From NCBI GenBank assembly GCA_017590115.1, contig JAGGNK010010337.1, forward strand, positions 5,593,679 through 5,657,678: a stretch of 64,000 nucleotides of DNA. The letters run 5' to 3'. Under the pieces are notes generated by a model. That model did no database searches, was not told the DNA's origin, and saw nothing but the letters and a program-made list of their open reading frames with translations. Source of the DNA: Montifringilla adamsi (lineage: Eukaryota; Chordata; Aves; Passeriformes; Passeridae). Both the position numbers and the translations under genes were made by a program. Each line of letters opens with the position of its first letter. Position 1 is the stretch's first letter. Of this stretch, positions 48,559 through 63,192 are shown one piece after another.

Positions 48559-51500
48559 GGGGGGACAGTGCATCCATCCTCAGCACCTCAGCTCCATGTG
48601 AGAGTTTGCAGAGTGGGCTGGGGAGATGGGTGGGCCCCCTGTGCTGCTGAGGAGAGCAGCAGCTGCATGGGAACACATGGCCAGACCTGGTATCATCACC
48701 TCCACACCCCCTCCAGCTCTGCCCAAAACACTAACACGGCAAAGCAGCTTTCACGCTGTGCTTTCGGAACCACCGAGCAGTTCTGCTGCCTTCCACTGGC
48801 TCCTTTCCCTCAAGCTCTCCACCAGCTGGGCATGCCTCCGAGAAATACCACATTTGCCCAAACTAGCAGCAGAGTGGGGATGCATGGGAGGGGAGGCTCC
48901 CAGCTGTTTCTCTTTTCATGCCTGTGGTGGGCCCAGTTTGGCAATGGCCTTCACCAGCCCCTGTGCCTGCCTGCCGGCTATAGACTGTCCCTGCTGCCAA
49001 TGGGGGCTGCAGCTCAGGCCTGTCACACCAAGGACCGGATCAATCAGCTCAAAAGAAAGTGTGTGTGTGTGGCTGTGTGCCCAAGTGCATGCAGAGCCTG
49101 GGCTTACAGCAGGGTGCTTCCCAGCAGATGTGGACTGAGCACTCCCGTGGGCCCATGTGCTGCCAGCCATTTGGCAGGAGCAGAGTGAGCATCTTGCAGG
49201 GCTGCACAGCCTCCCCCAGAGCAGTGCTGCTGGGGCAGGGGAGTGCTCACATCCCTCAGGTTTCACTCGAAGCATCCTGACAAACGTGCAGCTGGTACAA
49301 GCAATGGGAAGGGCAGGTAATCAGACCTCTCTGCTGCAGCTCCATTTGCAAATGGATGAGAAACAAACATTGCTGCCTCCACTCAGCTCAGTTCTTATCA
49401 AGCAACAGCTCCAGACAACACCCATCTTTAGATCATGTGTCATGTCCATGCTCTGTCCTCCCCACCAGCATACCCTGGGAGCATGGCCTTTCTGCTCAGT
49501 ACTGTCCCAAAGGACACCTTTGCATCCCATTGGCTGCCTCTGTCAGAACTCATGTCCATGTCACCCATCTCATTTCCAGTCCCAGCATGAGCTGGATCCC
49601 TCCTCCCATGGGATTGAGGGTACCTTATTCATCCCTCAGTAAAGAGGGCTTGTCTGATGCACACCTCTTACATTTGCTCTGCTGCCACCTGGTTCACAAC
49701 CAAGGCTCATTCCCCACAGCCCAATTTGTGTTTGTCCTTTCTTCCCTTTGTGGGTCTCTCCATCCAGTTTAGCATGTAACTACAGGCCTCTCCAGCATTT
49801 GTTTCATAGCTTAGCCACAGACCCTGCTTTTCACACATTCTCTGTCAAGACTTTATTTCACCTCTTGATTCCATCACGCAGCAGTTTTGTTCACAACCTG
49901 CCACATTTTCCTCATCAGCTTTCTCTTGGTACTTTAGATGCTCCTGCTCTAGGATATATAATTTTTGCCGTCTTGACATGATCTGCTCTCCCTGCACCAG
50001 CAGCGAGGTGTCTGGGGCTCTCCTCTGAGCTCCACCGCAAACACCACCAAGTACCTCACACTCCCTACTGATCACAGAGACCAGATGAGGAGGAGATGAT
50101 CCCAGCTGCCAAAAGCCACCCAATTTCATTAGGTGAGGGTGCAGCAAGCACCTGTCATGGGAGAAGCCCCTCTCTCCCACCAGCTGCCAGGTTAGGAGAC
50201 AGCACCAAGGCTAAAGAGCACACGTGGGGTCACAGACATGAACCAGGGTCTCAAACCACAGAATGTCCCTCTGCCAGCTGACCTCAAGCCAGAGCCTGGC
50301 ATGCTTTTACTGTGACAGCATACAGCAAACCAGTGTCCCTCCTTGAACAGGAACTAGAGGCTGGGGCAGAGATCTAGACAGGTTTCCATAGGTAGCCTGG
50401 CCCAATGTCACATTTCTTCTTGCTAAGTAGGAACACCCAGACTGGCTGCTTGAGATGGGCCACAGGAATTTATTGTGTTGCTAAGCCACTTGCAGGAAAG
50501 CTGTAATCAACTCTTCTCATCTTTTTTGGCTTTTGGTTGACCTATTGCAGCAGCCAGTGCACTCAGGGGAGATGATTTTACACACAATATGCACACACAT
50601 TAGCCCAGATAATTTTACAATCTGCATAAAGATGTGCACCTTGGTCAAAGGCTGGTGTGTGTGATTTGTTTGGTTTTTTTTTTAAATATCCTTTCCCTGT
50701 GTTCATTGCACACCAGTCAGGAGGCAGCATTTTCATGGATCATTGCCTCCATGGCTGGCTAATACTCAGCCAGCAAGCTGAAATAGCACTGGAAAAGTGC
50801 ATCTGAAAAGCTCTACAGCCCTGGAAGTCTGAAATCCTACATGTTCATTAAAGACTACAGAATTTGTAAATAAAATCAGCTACATCATTCCCATAAGAGT
50901 GCCCAGGAGAGATCCAGTTTCTGAGATAAAGTAATACTTATCCCTATCTACCCATTACTCTCCGACACTGAACAAACAGGTCTACTTCCAAAGCAGACTT
51001 TCCTTTGGCCCTGGAGTTGGGCAAGAGGAGCTCCTGCGGTCATTCCTCATCCAGACTTGCCCATGATGCACTTACACCTTCATGGTAGAGCTGCAGAGGA
51101 AGTTTCACTGACACCCTCTGTCATTCTTAAATGGTTCAGTTATCCAGAGTGAATTTAGTTATAAGGAAAAGCTATTTTAGTTGAGTTCACAGTCTGAATG
51201 ATTCTTTATACCCCCTCCTCTTCAAAGTCATGTTCGAATGCTTTCAAAACAACATTTTTTACTCTTTTGCATGATATAGATATTTTGGGTTTGGCATGTT
51301 TGTTTGCTTCTACAAATAACAGCCTTGAAATAATTGAAGGTATCCAGAAAAATGTATTAAGCTGACTGGGGAAGTGTGGGGAAGTGTTTTTCTGCTCTGT
51401 GACATTCAGTTATAAACCTTTTACCATGATTCAGGGCAGAGGGGAAATGGGAATCACAAAAGCCATTTAAGAAGGCAAAGTAAATTTTATACAGTTCCCC

Positions 51501-54500
51501 TATGCCCTTTCTTCTCCTCATCCCACCCCAGAGAAAGGGATTCTGCAGAGGAGTTTATTCAGCAGTTCAAGGTTAGAGTAGATGCCCTAAGTTCATTGAA
51601 CACTCTTTCCAAGTTAATTGAAGTAGCTGTCAATAAAAAGGCAGATCAGATAGCAGCTAAGTAAGTACATTCAGAGAAAGGACAGAATATAAATACATAT
51701 ATATATATAATTATTTTCTGTTCCTGGGCAAAATCCAATGACCTGTTTTATGCAGCCAGTCAGAAGAGATCAGAAGAAGATCAGAATAGCCTTAAACTTT
51801 ATAACCAGTTCCTCCGAGTTATCAGCAGACCACTATCATTTTACTGGTGATAATGGGCTTCTGGGGAATATGAAACAGCCCAAAGGGGCTGAGCAAATAC
51901 CATCTTTTCTCCCAGGCTCCTCTAATACCATCCTCTTGGCACTTGGGCTCAGGATCTCTGTCCTTGGTTGCCTCTCCTCTCCCCAGAAGTGCCCTGGTGC
52001 AGGTTTTGCCAGCACAGTGATGCACCTCTTGCAGCAGCCATTCAGATAACAAGGAGAGCAAACAGTTGCCAGGCTGTGGGTTCACCTACCTGAATCCTGG
52101 AAGGTGGCTGGGGAGCCTCAGTGTGCCAACAGCTTCTCCTGGTTGTGGCTTCACAAAATCACACTTCAGAGGCATAAAAAGGAGAATAAAAGGCAACAAA
52201 CTAGCATTCTCTTATTGATGGCCACATTACCTACATACACCTGCATTTAGCTTCCTGGCACTGCTGTTCTCCTTGCATCTGGTGGGAGGGAGTCAACCAA
52301 CATTTCCATGGAGGTCTCGAGTGTGTCATCCCTTCTGTGAAACTTGGTTGGTAGAAACATCTGCCTGTCTTATCCCCTCTTAGCCTGTAAGAACAGAAAC
52401 TCTGCATCTTTGTTAAGAAATAGGAAGGGATCTGAGCACTCCCTACTTCAGCATGTGCAAACACAAGCCAGCCCTTTGCATCATTCATACAGCATGTGCT
52501 GCAAATACATGCATTAGGCTGGTGTGGTTTCAGTGGTGACAGTGGCAGAGAAGGGTACAATGTGTCCTTGGGCATCTCTGAAGTCTGTTAAAATATTCAG
52601 AATATGGGGTTTCTTCAGTTTCCAGTTGGGTTGTTATTGCCTGGGGTTGTTTTTTTCCCCCAGCAACATCTTCAGCATTGGGGACCCACAAAGTCACTAG
52701 CACTCCTAAAAGACAAGGGCATTTTTGAGACATTGAAATTGTCAGTCAAAGAGGAATTAACTGCATTAGGGTATCTGTATGAAGGACTGAGCAGCTACCC
52801 CAAATCCTCGCAGAGGTCTGCACTGCAATAAGGAACAGCGTGTCCTCCAGAGCCAGGCAGGACCTCACCAGTCATCAGGGAGGCAGAGGGGAAGAAAGCA
52901 AATGGAGAGCTCACCTCTGACACCCACTCCAAAGCACCAGCACATGCCCTCCTTCCCACAAGAATCAGCCTCATCAGATGGGCCAGACCTCTGATGGATG
53001 AAGGAAGAGCTTTGCTACCTTGATCCATGATGGAGTAACTCAGATCAGAGAGGAGTCAGTGGGCAACAAGGCTTAGCAGGGAGAAGCAGAAGGAATTTGC
53101 CTTCAGAGCTGGCTTTGTGGAGTGGCTCACCAGCATCTCAAATGCCATGTGAAACAGCCCAAGCTTAACCTGGGCATAAAGCTGCTTTGTAGACCTCCAG
53201 GAAACTGTTCTCACGTGTCCCCATCTTCCTGGGAATGTGTTTAACCCCCCAGCTGCCATGGCATTCACACTTAAAGGCTCCTGAAAGGCTGGGAAAAAGC
53301 AGAACCTGAGAAGTCAGCTGGAAAACGGGATGAAATGCCTCAAGAGGCAGTAAGCACCTGCATGGTGTCTGGCAGCTCACAGGCTGCCCTGGACAAAGGC
53401 ATGCATTGAAGCCATCCTTTCCAGCTCACTTCAGCAGCCTTAGCTGAGATCTTGGAGTCAAACCATAAACCCCCCAACCAAAATTCACCAAAGTAATCAA
53501 CCCCAAACCCTCTCTGCTCCCAGTGCAGCACTTTCTACACTTGCATCCTCTGCACACAGCATGTCCCTTGCTAGGAACAAGTAACGACAGAGCCAGAGTT
53601 TGCTCTCTTCCTCTCTTGGGAAGGTAACAATCAAAGCACAGCTCCAAATTTGCATTTTGCAACCCTGACTTTTGCAAAACAGTAAATCTTACCAGCCAAC
53701 TTGAAAAGCCTCCAACTGGTTTCATCGCCTGGAGCTACTCTGCTAGAATAGCTGTCCTGGCACCATCACCATCCTCTGCCCTTCACCTCTCCAGTACTTT
53801 AGATGCTGAACTTTGCAGAGCCAAAGTTGGGAGCACGCAGTGGTGTCACTCGATAGTCCCTCTTCACGCTAATTTTAGGTGGTAGAACTTTTCATGCTTT
53901 TAAAAAGTCCCTTTACTTATTTTTGACAAACCTCTTTTACTTAGTGACTACCATAAACACTTTTCTATCTGATGTTTTGAACTTACTTACAGGGCTCTAG
54001 AGGTCACAACCAACCAGCACCTGGCATGATCTCAAAGGAACAATCACCTGTTAATTTTGTAAACTGGACTGAGTAGCATGATGCTCCCAACATGCAAATG
54101 ATTTCAGATGGAAACAAATTACACATCAGTAAGTAATGCATTTCTTTTGGGGTTGCTTTTTTTTTCAGTTAATATTGATTTCTGATTTTTGTGGTAGACT
54201 GTTCCTCCCTCACTCATTTGTTTGCCCTGGGACACGTCCTTGCTGCATCTGCTTTAGACAACTAAGGCAGAATCCCTGTGGGATTCAGGAGATCCTGCCT
54301 GGACACCCTAGATCTAGGCTAGGTACCTCTCCAAAGACAACGAGTCAGGGTGGGCCATTCAAGATAGGGGCTGGGTCTCATCCTCACACTATTTACACCT
54401 AAATGGATGAGAAAGGTGACAGTGAGGATGATGACTGAGCAGCAGGATGGGAGTCAGGACCAATGCCTGGAGCTGCAGTTTTGTGTCCCCAGATGGGGTG

Positions 54501-57500
54501 AGCAAGGCAGGAGACCAGTCATGGTGCTCACAGCTGCTCCACAACCTTGGGGAAGACCCACCTATCCAACCAAGCATCTCATGGGATAATTACACTTTCA
54601 ATTTGCTGCTTTCATGCCTTAAAGGGCTCACTTGTATAAATCCCAATGGGAACTCCCCCTTCCTTTTACTCAACCTTCCCGCATTCTTCCCATCATTCTC
54701 ACAAGTCCCAAGTTCATGACACTTTATTTATTTAATGCCTGTCTTCAGCATTGCTAAGCCACTATTTCTGAGAGTAATCAGGAATAGATGAAGCACTTTT
54801 CTGAAAATTTGTGATCTAAATCAAATCACTCCACTGCAACCAATGCAAAATTCCAGGGGAGCGACCTGTCTCAACATCAGGATCCTTGGAGTGGTTCCAT
54901 TTCTAAAGTAAATCCTAGCTCCGACTGCACTTTTGTCAATGTGAAATACATTTTTCTCTCTTAACCTGCTTATATACAGAGATATACCTATAAATATATA
55001 TATATAAATAAATATATATAAAATGCAGCATCAGGGAAAGTGTCTTGAGCTGGCAAAGAGTTACCAAGAGACCAACCTCAGAGCCTTGTTCAGCAGCATA
55101 TCAGCTGCCACCTCAGTATTTATAGCCACCCTGCTCTTTGAGCTTGTTTATTTTCCTTCCCAAAGGTGGTGGTGGCAGGAGGCAAAGCTCTGATATTCAG
55201 GCTCAGGTGTCCCCAAGGCTGACCTTTCCTTCAAAGAGCAGAAGCTGCAGACACATTTCAAGGAACAAAGTCATTTGGAAACTCTAGACTCTTGTGTCCA
55301 TTACCACCCAGTGCAGAGCTGCAAACAAGGGCTGAGCAGAGATCTGTTAATTAGCATGCACACATGTACACTAGGATGGATGTAAAAATGAGCCTGTAAT
55401 TATTTTATACCTGGAAAGAGAACCAGATGAAGTCCAGCCCCCAATCTCGAGGCAGAATAAGTGCTACATAAAGACATAACACTCAAAACAGACTTGAGTT
55501 TTCTATTATTTAAGTTTCCCCCAAGTTTAAATAATGCTGTTTTATAGCATTACAGTAGTCATGGACCACATTTTTCAATCCCATCTTGCATACATTCACG
55601 TAGAATTCATCTGTTAGACCCTGTTGGGGAAAAAAGCAGCCCTGAAGCCTGCCACAGAAAGACAAGCAGCACATTTCAGTATCACTGGAGCCTCCACAGA
55701 TTTATTTCAGAGCTGATGCTGCCAAAACAATGTTCCCCTTCTGCATAATCTAGACAAGATGGGTAAAGAAGAAATTGTAGTGAAGCAACACCTCGAGATA
55801 TGCCACCAGTTCAGAGCACCGAGAGCCCACACAGGGGGTTCCCAGTCCCTCTTTTTGGGCACTGCCAACCTGCCAAGGGGATGGCAATTTGGGGAAGCAT
55901 GGCAGCACAGGGGATGCAGGCAGCCAGCAGACCAGGGACCAGGAAAGCATCACTCTTCTCCACCAGGCTGTTGATGGTAAAACTAATCCTGAAGACTCAC
56001 TCAGTGTGACAGTTTGTCCTTGTTAAGCTCAAAATGCAGCAGTCTCAGGAGAAGACAGAGCTAAGGTCTCATAGCAGAAGCCTCTGAGATGCCAGTGCTG
56101 CAGAAAGCACAATGCTGGGAAAAACGAACAGAGGAAAGATAGGAAGCAGTCAGCTACTGACACCAGAGCAGTAACTGCTGCAGAGTGGCACCAGCCTGCT
56201 CTCCTTCACTCACAAAATCAGCCACAGGTCCCTGCAGGTTCCTGCTGAGGGAAGAGATGATCCTCCATGCCCTCATCTCCTCTTAGCATTGCCCAAAATG
56301 CCCATCCAGCATATCTGGGCCCCAGCATACCATTTTTTCTTTTCAGGGAGGTAGGGGAAGATTTCTGATAACCCCACTGCCAGTCCCACCACCCTGTGCA
56401 CACCGTGTTCCTTTGGGAGGAGAAACAGCACAGCATCAAGTTAATTTAGCTGTGGAAACATTCCCCTGGCAGATAAGTACCTCATAAAGAGCTGCACACA
56501 TTTACCCCGAGCCAGTTCTCTCCCTGGTTCCTGACCACCACTAGAGAGCTCTGGTCTCCCATAACCTGCTCACTTCTCTGCTGTCACCACAACCTGAATT
56601 ACAGCAGTTGTTTATTGAAACCACATCTTGGTCCCTGTGGGCTTTAAGCGGAGAAAATGCACTCTGCAAATTAACCCTCCTTAGGGAAGGAATCTCACAC
56701 AAACAGCCTTTGGGGCCTTCTCTGCCCTCTCCAAACTGGCAGGGCACAGGAATAGTAACTGGAGAAGTTTTCAGCTACCATTTCCACCAGCCAGCTACAG
56801 AACTGTGTTGAAAAATCAGTGCAACCAGTTAGCACACAAGTAGTGTTATTTTCACCTCAAGTCAGAACATCTCTATGCACCACACTGCTCCTGCTCCAGC
56901 CCCACTTGAAAATCCCAGCACAGCAGAGGAAGGGCTGAAGGGAGGAAAATGGGCCATGCTGCTCAGTGCTTTGAGGACTCCTTGAATTCCTCCATTCGCA
57001 GAACTGAAGCAGAGGATGAAGAGAACAAGGGCTCATACCAATCAGCAGAAAATTCCAAATATAGCTTCTTGTTCGTATCTATCTCCTTCCTCACCTACAC
57101 TTGCCTAAAGTGTTCGGATAGCAGAAACCTCTTCATTGTCTCTACACCATAAAAGTGCTATTACTTGGAAGGTCACCCCCATAAAAAGGTTTTTCCATTA
57201 AAAGGTAGATGGTTCCAGATAGAGCCATCAGCTCATTAGTGTGCTGGGTTCCAATACAGACAGCTATACTGACCTTATCAAAGCTGGATGAGCAGGATAC
57301 AGAGGATTTTTATTTTTTAATAGCTGACATCATCAGTGATTTTGGTTGAAGGCTGTGATGTTGCTCAGGTCTATTACCTGGGGAGTTAAGCTCTGTGCTT
57401 CTCCTAGCTGATCACACTCCCCAGGAAGTCTCTGCAGGCTGCTCCATTGCTCACCCAAGCATTACTCCTTCCCCTTTTAGAGGGGAATTACAATTATTCC

Positions 57501-60500
57501 CAATGAAAAGTACAGGAAAAATAACATGGATGTAAATGGGGCAGGCACACAGAAAGCCCCTTTCCTGCATATGTCAAGCTCCTTTTCTTCTTGTCACTCA
57601 GACTGATCCTTCTTCTCCTCCACATCACATTCAAGCAGAGTTTCAAGGTCTTGGAAAACAGCTTTGCTGCAGACTCCTACATGAACAAAATTCTCAGAGC
57701 TGCCATCATTACAACATCTTCAAATTTTATTAAATGCTTACAAAAAGAAAGAAAATCCAGGGGGCAGAAAGTTTTAAGCAGAAATCACACTGATGCAGGA
57801 GGAAAAACAAGCTGCCCTCCCTCCTCCAGGAGGGTAGAAATAAATTGCAAAATTATGTTGATGTGGGAAGAAGGTAGGAATGAGAATAAAGAGGGGATGG
57901 GGGACATGTTAATGCCATGAAGTATGAAGACACAGGAGAGTTCAGAAACAACCCTAGAAGCTGATTTGCAGACCTCAGGCCCAAGGCTAGAAATGCCACT
58001 CTAGAGGGACTCAGTTTCCTGAGTGGCATTTCCAAGTCCCTCAAGTTCATCAAGCAAGCCTTGGTCTCCCCAAACAATTCACCAGGATGCCATTTCACCA
58101 AGATAGCTTCCAGCAGCAGCCATTTCCCAGATATCGTGCTCAGCCTCAGGAACACAGCTCACAAGTTATCAAGGTGCCACCACATCTAACTTTTAGAAGT
58201 GCTTCAGTCACTGGCACTGCAGCCCACAGGTCAGAGAATGAGCAAATCACTTTTCCAGAGAAGGGAGATAACACTAGGGGCCAGCACTCCTCACCTGGGA
58301 AAGGAGATCTCCAGTCCATCTTAGGCAGGCAGAGGGAGGCAGCAGCTATTTGAAACAAAGCTGCTATGGCCCTACTGAGACAGAAAAGTGAAAGTGGCAG
58401 GAACATTTTGGCATGGGTACACAACTGTGATTGTTGTGATGAATGATCTGGGAACTAAAAAAAAAAAAAAAACACAACTAAATTGAATGCAATTTGATGT
58501 ACACAGAGCAGTGATGGAAGTGCCTCAAAGCAGATGATGTAGAGACAGAGGCTGCATCATGAACAGGGCAAGACTTGACCCACAGCTGGCACCAACAGAG
58601 TGACAAGTGGTCCTTGCACTCTCATCACACTCCCCTTGCAGTCTTTTTACACTCAGGACCTGCCCACTGCCCTCATTTCAAACATCAATTCTTCAGCAGA
58701 TTTCTGCTGAGTTCCCTTCTCTGCCACCACCCACCCAACAAGGGCCACAAAAACAGAAATTCTTAATCACATAACAAAAGCCTTGCCTGCTCAGCAGGGC
58801 AGCAGATCCCTCTCTTCCAACACTGCAGGTGAGGGAACAGAACCACTCATCTCCATAGCAGAGACAGATTTAAAAAAAATATAGAAAAAAAAAGCCAAGG
58901 AGTCACATAGAAAGTTAAAACAGGGATGAGTTTTGTCAGCTGATCTAGTTCCTTTCATCCAGCTGGAGGCAGTGTGGGGTATTGCTCAAACCCCAAGAGG
59001 AGTCAGGCTGTATCCAAAGCAGACTGACAGCAGTCAGGAGAAGAGAAACATCCTTCAATTGTCTTCAGTGGAGCAGAGGAAATAGTGGCATGGAGGGTCG
59101 CATTGAGTCAGGACCAAGCTCAGCTGCAAGACAAGAAAACACAATTATATGGATGCCATTTGGCCTCTCGTGAGCAATACCCTGGGCTACACAAAAACTG
59201 TATCTTCTCCAGCAATTACAGGTGGGTTTCTCCCACCCATTTGCACAAAGCCCTGTGAATCAGCCCATCCATAAGGCTTTGGCATAAAGGAACCATGCTG
59301 GGAATGTCCATGCCCATGGCAGAGGAGATGCTGAGGGCTGCATGCCCCGCAGAGGTCATGGCTGCACTCCTGCCATGCTGTCCCCCACCCCAAGAAAGAG
59401 ATTCACAGGCTTCCTCCCAAGCCCAAGAAAGCCACTAAAGCAGAGAGTGTCCCCACAGCCCCTGACAGCCGCAGCTCTGCTTGGGACCATCTGCAGCAGT
59501 GCTGGGTTCCTGCAGCTCTCCATCTGCTCCACGCACGACAGCTGGTGCAGCCAAGGGGCTCCAGCACACAAATGACTTTTCCATCACTTGATAAACGACT
59601 CCTGCATGCTGACACTCTCCCCACTATTCCTGATTTGGGGCTGACTGCAAATGGAGCCAAGTCAGGAGAACAGTTGGGGCCCAAGAGTGGATGAGCGTCC
59701 ATCCACCCATGGGAGCTCAACCAGCAGCAGATAAACTTAACCCTTTGAAAGCCTCTTGACTTCAAGGTTCACTTCCTTTTGGCTTATCACAAACCCACAC
59801 AAGTTTCTCAGGCAGTGCTTCCCCTGTTGTCCCCGGGCTTTCAGCTCCAGCCTTTCCACTGGCAATAAAGCAAGTTTGTCTGCCCCTTTATTTTTGCTTC
59901 ATTAGGTGGCAAGGGGGAAAACAAATCTTCCTTGTTGAGAATTTCTCCTGAACGCACAAAGCTCTGAAGGGGACTCAAAACAAAGCCAGGCATGACAGGG
60001 AAGACAAATAAATTAACAGCTGATTTCCTTTTGCTGTTTCTCAGCATCTAGCTGCTCCATTAGTCAAGCACACAGATTCCAGTACAGTCACATGCCATGG
60101 AAGTCACCACCCATAAGGATCCCAAGACCCACAGCACAGCAGGTTTCAAGTCAGATGGGATGCTGAGATAGCAGCATGAGTTATTTTAAAAGCATAGACT
60201 GTTTGTAAGAGGCAACAAACTTTGAGGTTATACAGCATGAAGCAGCCTCTGACTTCGGGAGCAGAGGGATTTTCCTGGTGTGTACATACTAAACTCTGAG
60301 AGTCCCTATGCCCCCCTCAGTAGCATCTGGCAGCTTGCAGCAAATCCCAGGCAAGACCCTCCTTGGACTCATGTGGGGAGCTGCATTTTTCTGGAGTGCA
60401 GGAAAACACTCCAAGAGCTGATCAGTAGCTGGGAAGTTCACTGCCCTGCCTCTTTAGTATTCCCTACACAAGCCTGAAGCAGGTCAACCTTATAAATCTG

Positions 60501-61024
60501 GTTTACCAGTGCTGCTGGACCATAGCTCATCTTGTAGTACAGGCTGTCCATGGGACCACATTAAACAGAAGCAGATTAAGTCATTCCACAATAAATCCTA
60601 CCATGAAGTACAGATATTTGCTCACCCTTCAGCAGATTTTTAAAAAGGCACAAAAAACCCCCATAAGCAAATACCAATTCCTACACAAAAAGAGCCAGAG
60701 CAGTGTCACAAAAGTACCTACATGTCCCTCCAACTGAGACATTTTGGCTTTCTGACCCAGAAGACTCTAAAATACCCATGAGGCTGGGGAGGAAAGCAGG
60801 TATATGGCAAAGGAATGGGCTCTCAGCCTTTTTTTGGAACAGTGCAGGCTTGCCTCTAAGAGTAGCTCCCGGAACAAAGCAAATCCTAATGACAGCCTTG
60901 TGCCTAAGGAATGAAGCTGATAAGACACTGGGAATGTCCAACAGTTGTCACCCCCAGCTGACACAAATCCCCTCCAAGCCCCCTCACAGAAAACAGCAGG
61001 TCTCTCATGCCTACAGTTAAAGCA
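48559..61024. other. Intergenic region between TNNT3 and PRR33, no gene recognised
   Basis: About 12.5 kb without a recognisable exon series. The human neighbourhood would place LSP1 beyond PRR33, and nothing LSP1-like is seen here. A (TA)-rich patch occurs at 54,970-55,021 and an A run at 58,456-58,472. One minus-strand frame at 49,845-50,180 has a charged stretch that looks protein-like but could not be assigned. Confidence 0.5.
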
Positions 61025-61650
61025 AATCATAGAATGATAGAGTAGCTTGAATGGGACCTTTAGTTGAAAGGGACCTTTAAAGGTCATCTAATCCAACACC
61101 CCTGCAATGAACGGGACATCTGCAACTAAATCAGGCTGCCCAGGCCCCCATCCAACCTGACCTGGAATGTTTCCAGGGATAGGGCATGCACCACCTCTCT
61201 GAGAAACCTGCTCCAGTGTTTCACTACCCTCATCATAAAAAAAAAAAAAAAAAACAACCAACCAAACTTCTTCCTTATATCTAGTGTGAATTTACCCTCT
61301 TAGTTTAAAAGCTTTACCCTTTGTCCTATTGCAACATGCCCTAATAAAACACCTGTCCCCATCTCTCTTATAGGCCACCTTTACATACTTAAAGGCCACA
61401 ATAAAGTCTCCCCAGAGCCTCCCCCTCTCCAGGATGAACAACCCTAACTCTCTCAAGCCTGTCCTCATAGAAGTGTTCCATCCCTCTGATCATTTTCGTG
61501 GTCCTCCTCAGGACTTGCTCCAACAGATCCATGTCTCTGCTACTGAATGCACCACTTGCTGGACACTGCCTGTACCCTGCCCACCACAGCCCCTGCTCTG
61601 GAGGGCAGCTCATCCACCACACTGAGGGCTTCACCTTGAAGCTTTTGAGC
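61025..61650 (-). repeat. CR1 LINE fragment
   Basis: Reverse-oriented CR1: 'aatcatagaatgatagag', 'aaaggtcatctaatccaaca', 'caggctgcccaggcccccat', then on to 'tcaagcctgtcctcatagaa' and 'gtggtcctcctcaggacttg'. An A run at 61,229-61,251 interrupts it. At more than 600 bp it is the longest CR1 copy in the window. Confidence 0.88.
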
Positions 61651-63120
61651 TCAACATGCCACCTCTTCAGAGCTTTTATTTGCTGCTGCCTTAAAAAAAA
61701 AAAAAAAAAAAAAATTCATCCTTCTCCCCCCCATACCAAATCAGTTTTGGCAGACACAGCACCTGCTTGCTGGGTATGGATCACCTTCCCGGCCCAGTGC
61801 TGACAGCAGCACTGCAAGCCCAAAGCCAGCACTGGGCACTCAAGCACAAATAGCTGTTCTGCACTTTCCAGAGTTCTGTTCAGGATAGTTTTCCCTGCAC
61901 AGTACATATCACATTACACATCCACACTAACCAGAGCAGGCTGGGAGCCACCAGGAGCAGGACACAGCACATGAAATAAATGGCCCCCCAGGCAAGCATG
62001 ACATCACCCTGCCCTCCTCTTCCTTGTTTCAGGATGCTCAGTTGCATCCAACACCAGGGATTAAGGGGCTCAGTGATTTATGCCTCATTTCACGGCAAAA
62101 CTCAGCAACTCTGTGCTGAGCAAGAGCCAGGACAGAGTCAGATTTCCTTCCTGGGGCTGCCAAAGAGTCATTGCAGGTCACAGGCTGTTTGGTGCTCCCC
62201 AGCTTGCTCAGGAAGAGGAGGGAGAGAACAGATGAGTTTTATCTTTGCATCCCCAACACAAACCATTAGTTCCACTGTGCTCACCTGATCAGTCACTGAG
62301 CTCCACTGACCAGCACTCACCACAAAGGAGGCAGTGATGAGTTCGCAATAAAGAGCAGGAAAAGCAGCCATGCATCCCTGCAGGAGCAGCCCAGCATTGG
62401 CCAAAAGGCTGCAATTGCCACTGGAGATTATACCTGACACAGAGCACAAGCCATTTCTGCTTCACTCAAGAATGAGTGAAAAAGGCAAAATGGGGCAAAG
62501 CCTCCCAAGGGAAAGAGAAAACTTGGTTTTATCTCTGAGGAAAACGTTGTTCCTGTGCTTCATGCAGCAAGAGAAGACCAGCCAGTCAGTGCTGTGACAA
62601 AGCATTTCCTCGCTGATAAACAGAGCTTCTGAGAAGCCTGTATTTCACAGGGGGGTCTTCATGCCAGCTGAAATGAATCAAGGCCAGCATTGACTTTGAT
62701 TCAAATGACACATGTAGTTTATGGCTGTTCTGTTGTATGTAACATTGTATCAGAGCATTAATAACTGAAATTTGGAAAGCCATGAAACATTCCTGGTTTT
62801 TTGCCTCTGGAGTTGTTTCAAAGCTTCAACATTTCAAACCCACTTTGTTTCCCTTGACATTTCCTTCCAAATCCCATTAGGACTTGCCAAGACACGAACA
62901 TCTGGGGTCCCCAGGAGCTCTCACTGTGCTCATGCCAGGAGCAGAAGGGCGCCAGGTTTGGCGATACAGCTTCCTCCCAGGACATCTCTTGCCCTGCCAC
63001 ACCCACCCTCAAGACTGGCTGAGGTCACCTCAGGAGAGTAACAAAACAAAGACTGATGCTCTTCTCTCACAATACTGACACCATACTCATAGCTTTTAGA
63101 GAGAGGAAGAGGAGGACTTG

Positions 63121-63130
63121 TATATAAATA
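63121..63130 (+). promoter_or_regulatory. TATA-like element before PRR33
   Basis: TATATAAATA lies 72 bases before the PRR33 start codon. It could be a core promoter giving a 5' UTR of about 40 bases. Alternatively the pyrimidine tract and CAG at 63,174-63,189 act as a splice acceptor and the promoter is further left. Confidence 0.35.
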
Positions 63131-63192
63131 TTGCAGAATGCAGCCCAGGTCTAAGCCCACACAACTCTAAACTTGGTCTTTTCTTGCAGGAA

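Noticed and set aside
48304..49188. 294-codon frame spanning the N gap
   Set aside because: The frame continues only because N codons are translated as X; there is no evidence of a protein on either side.
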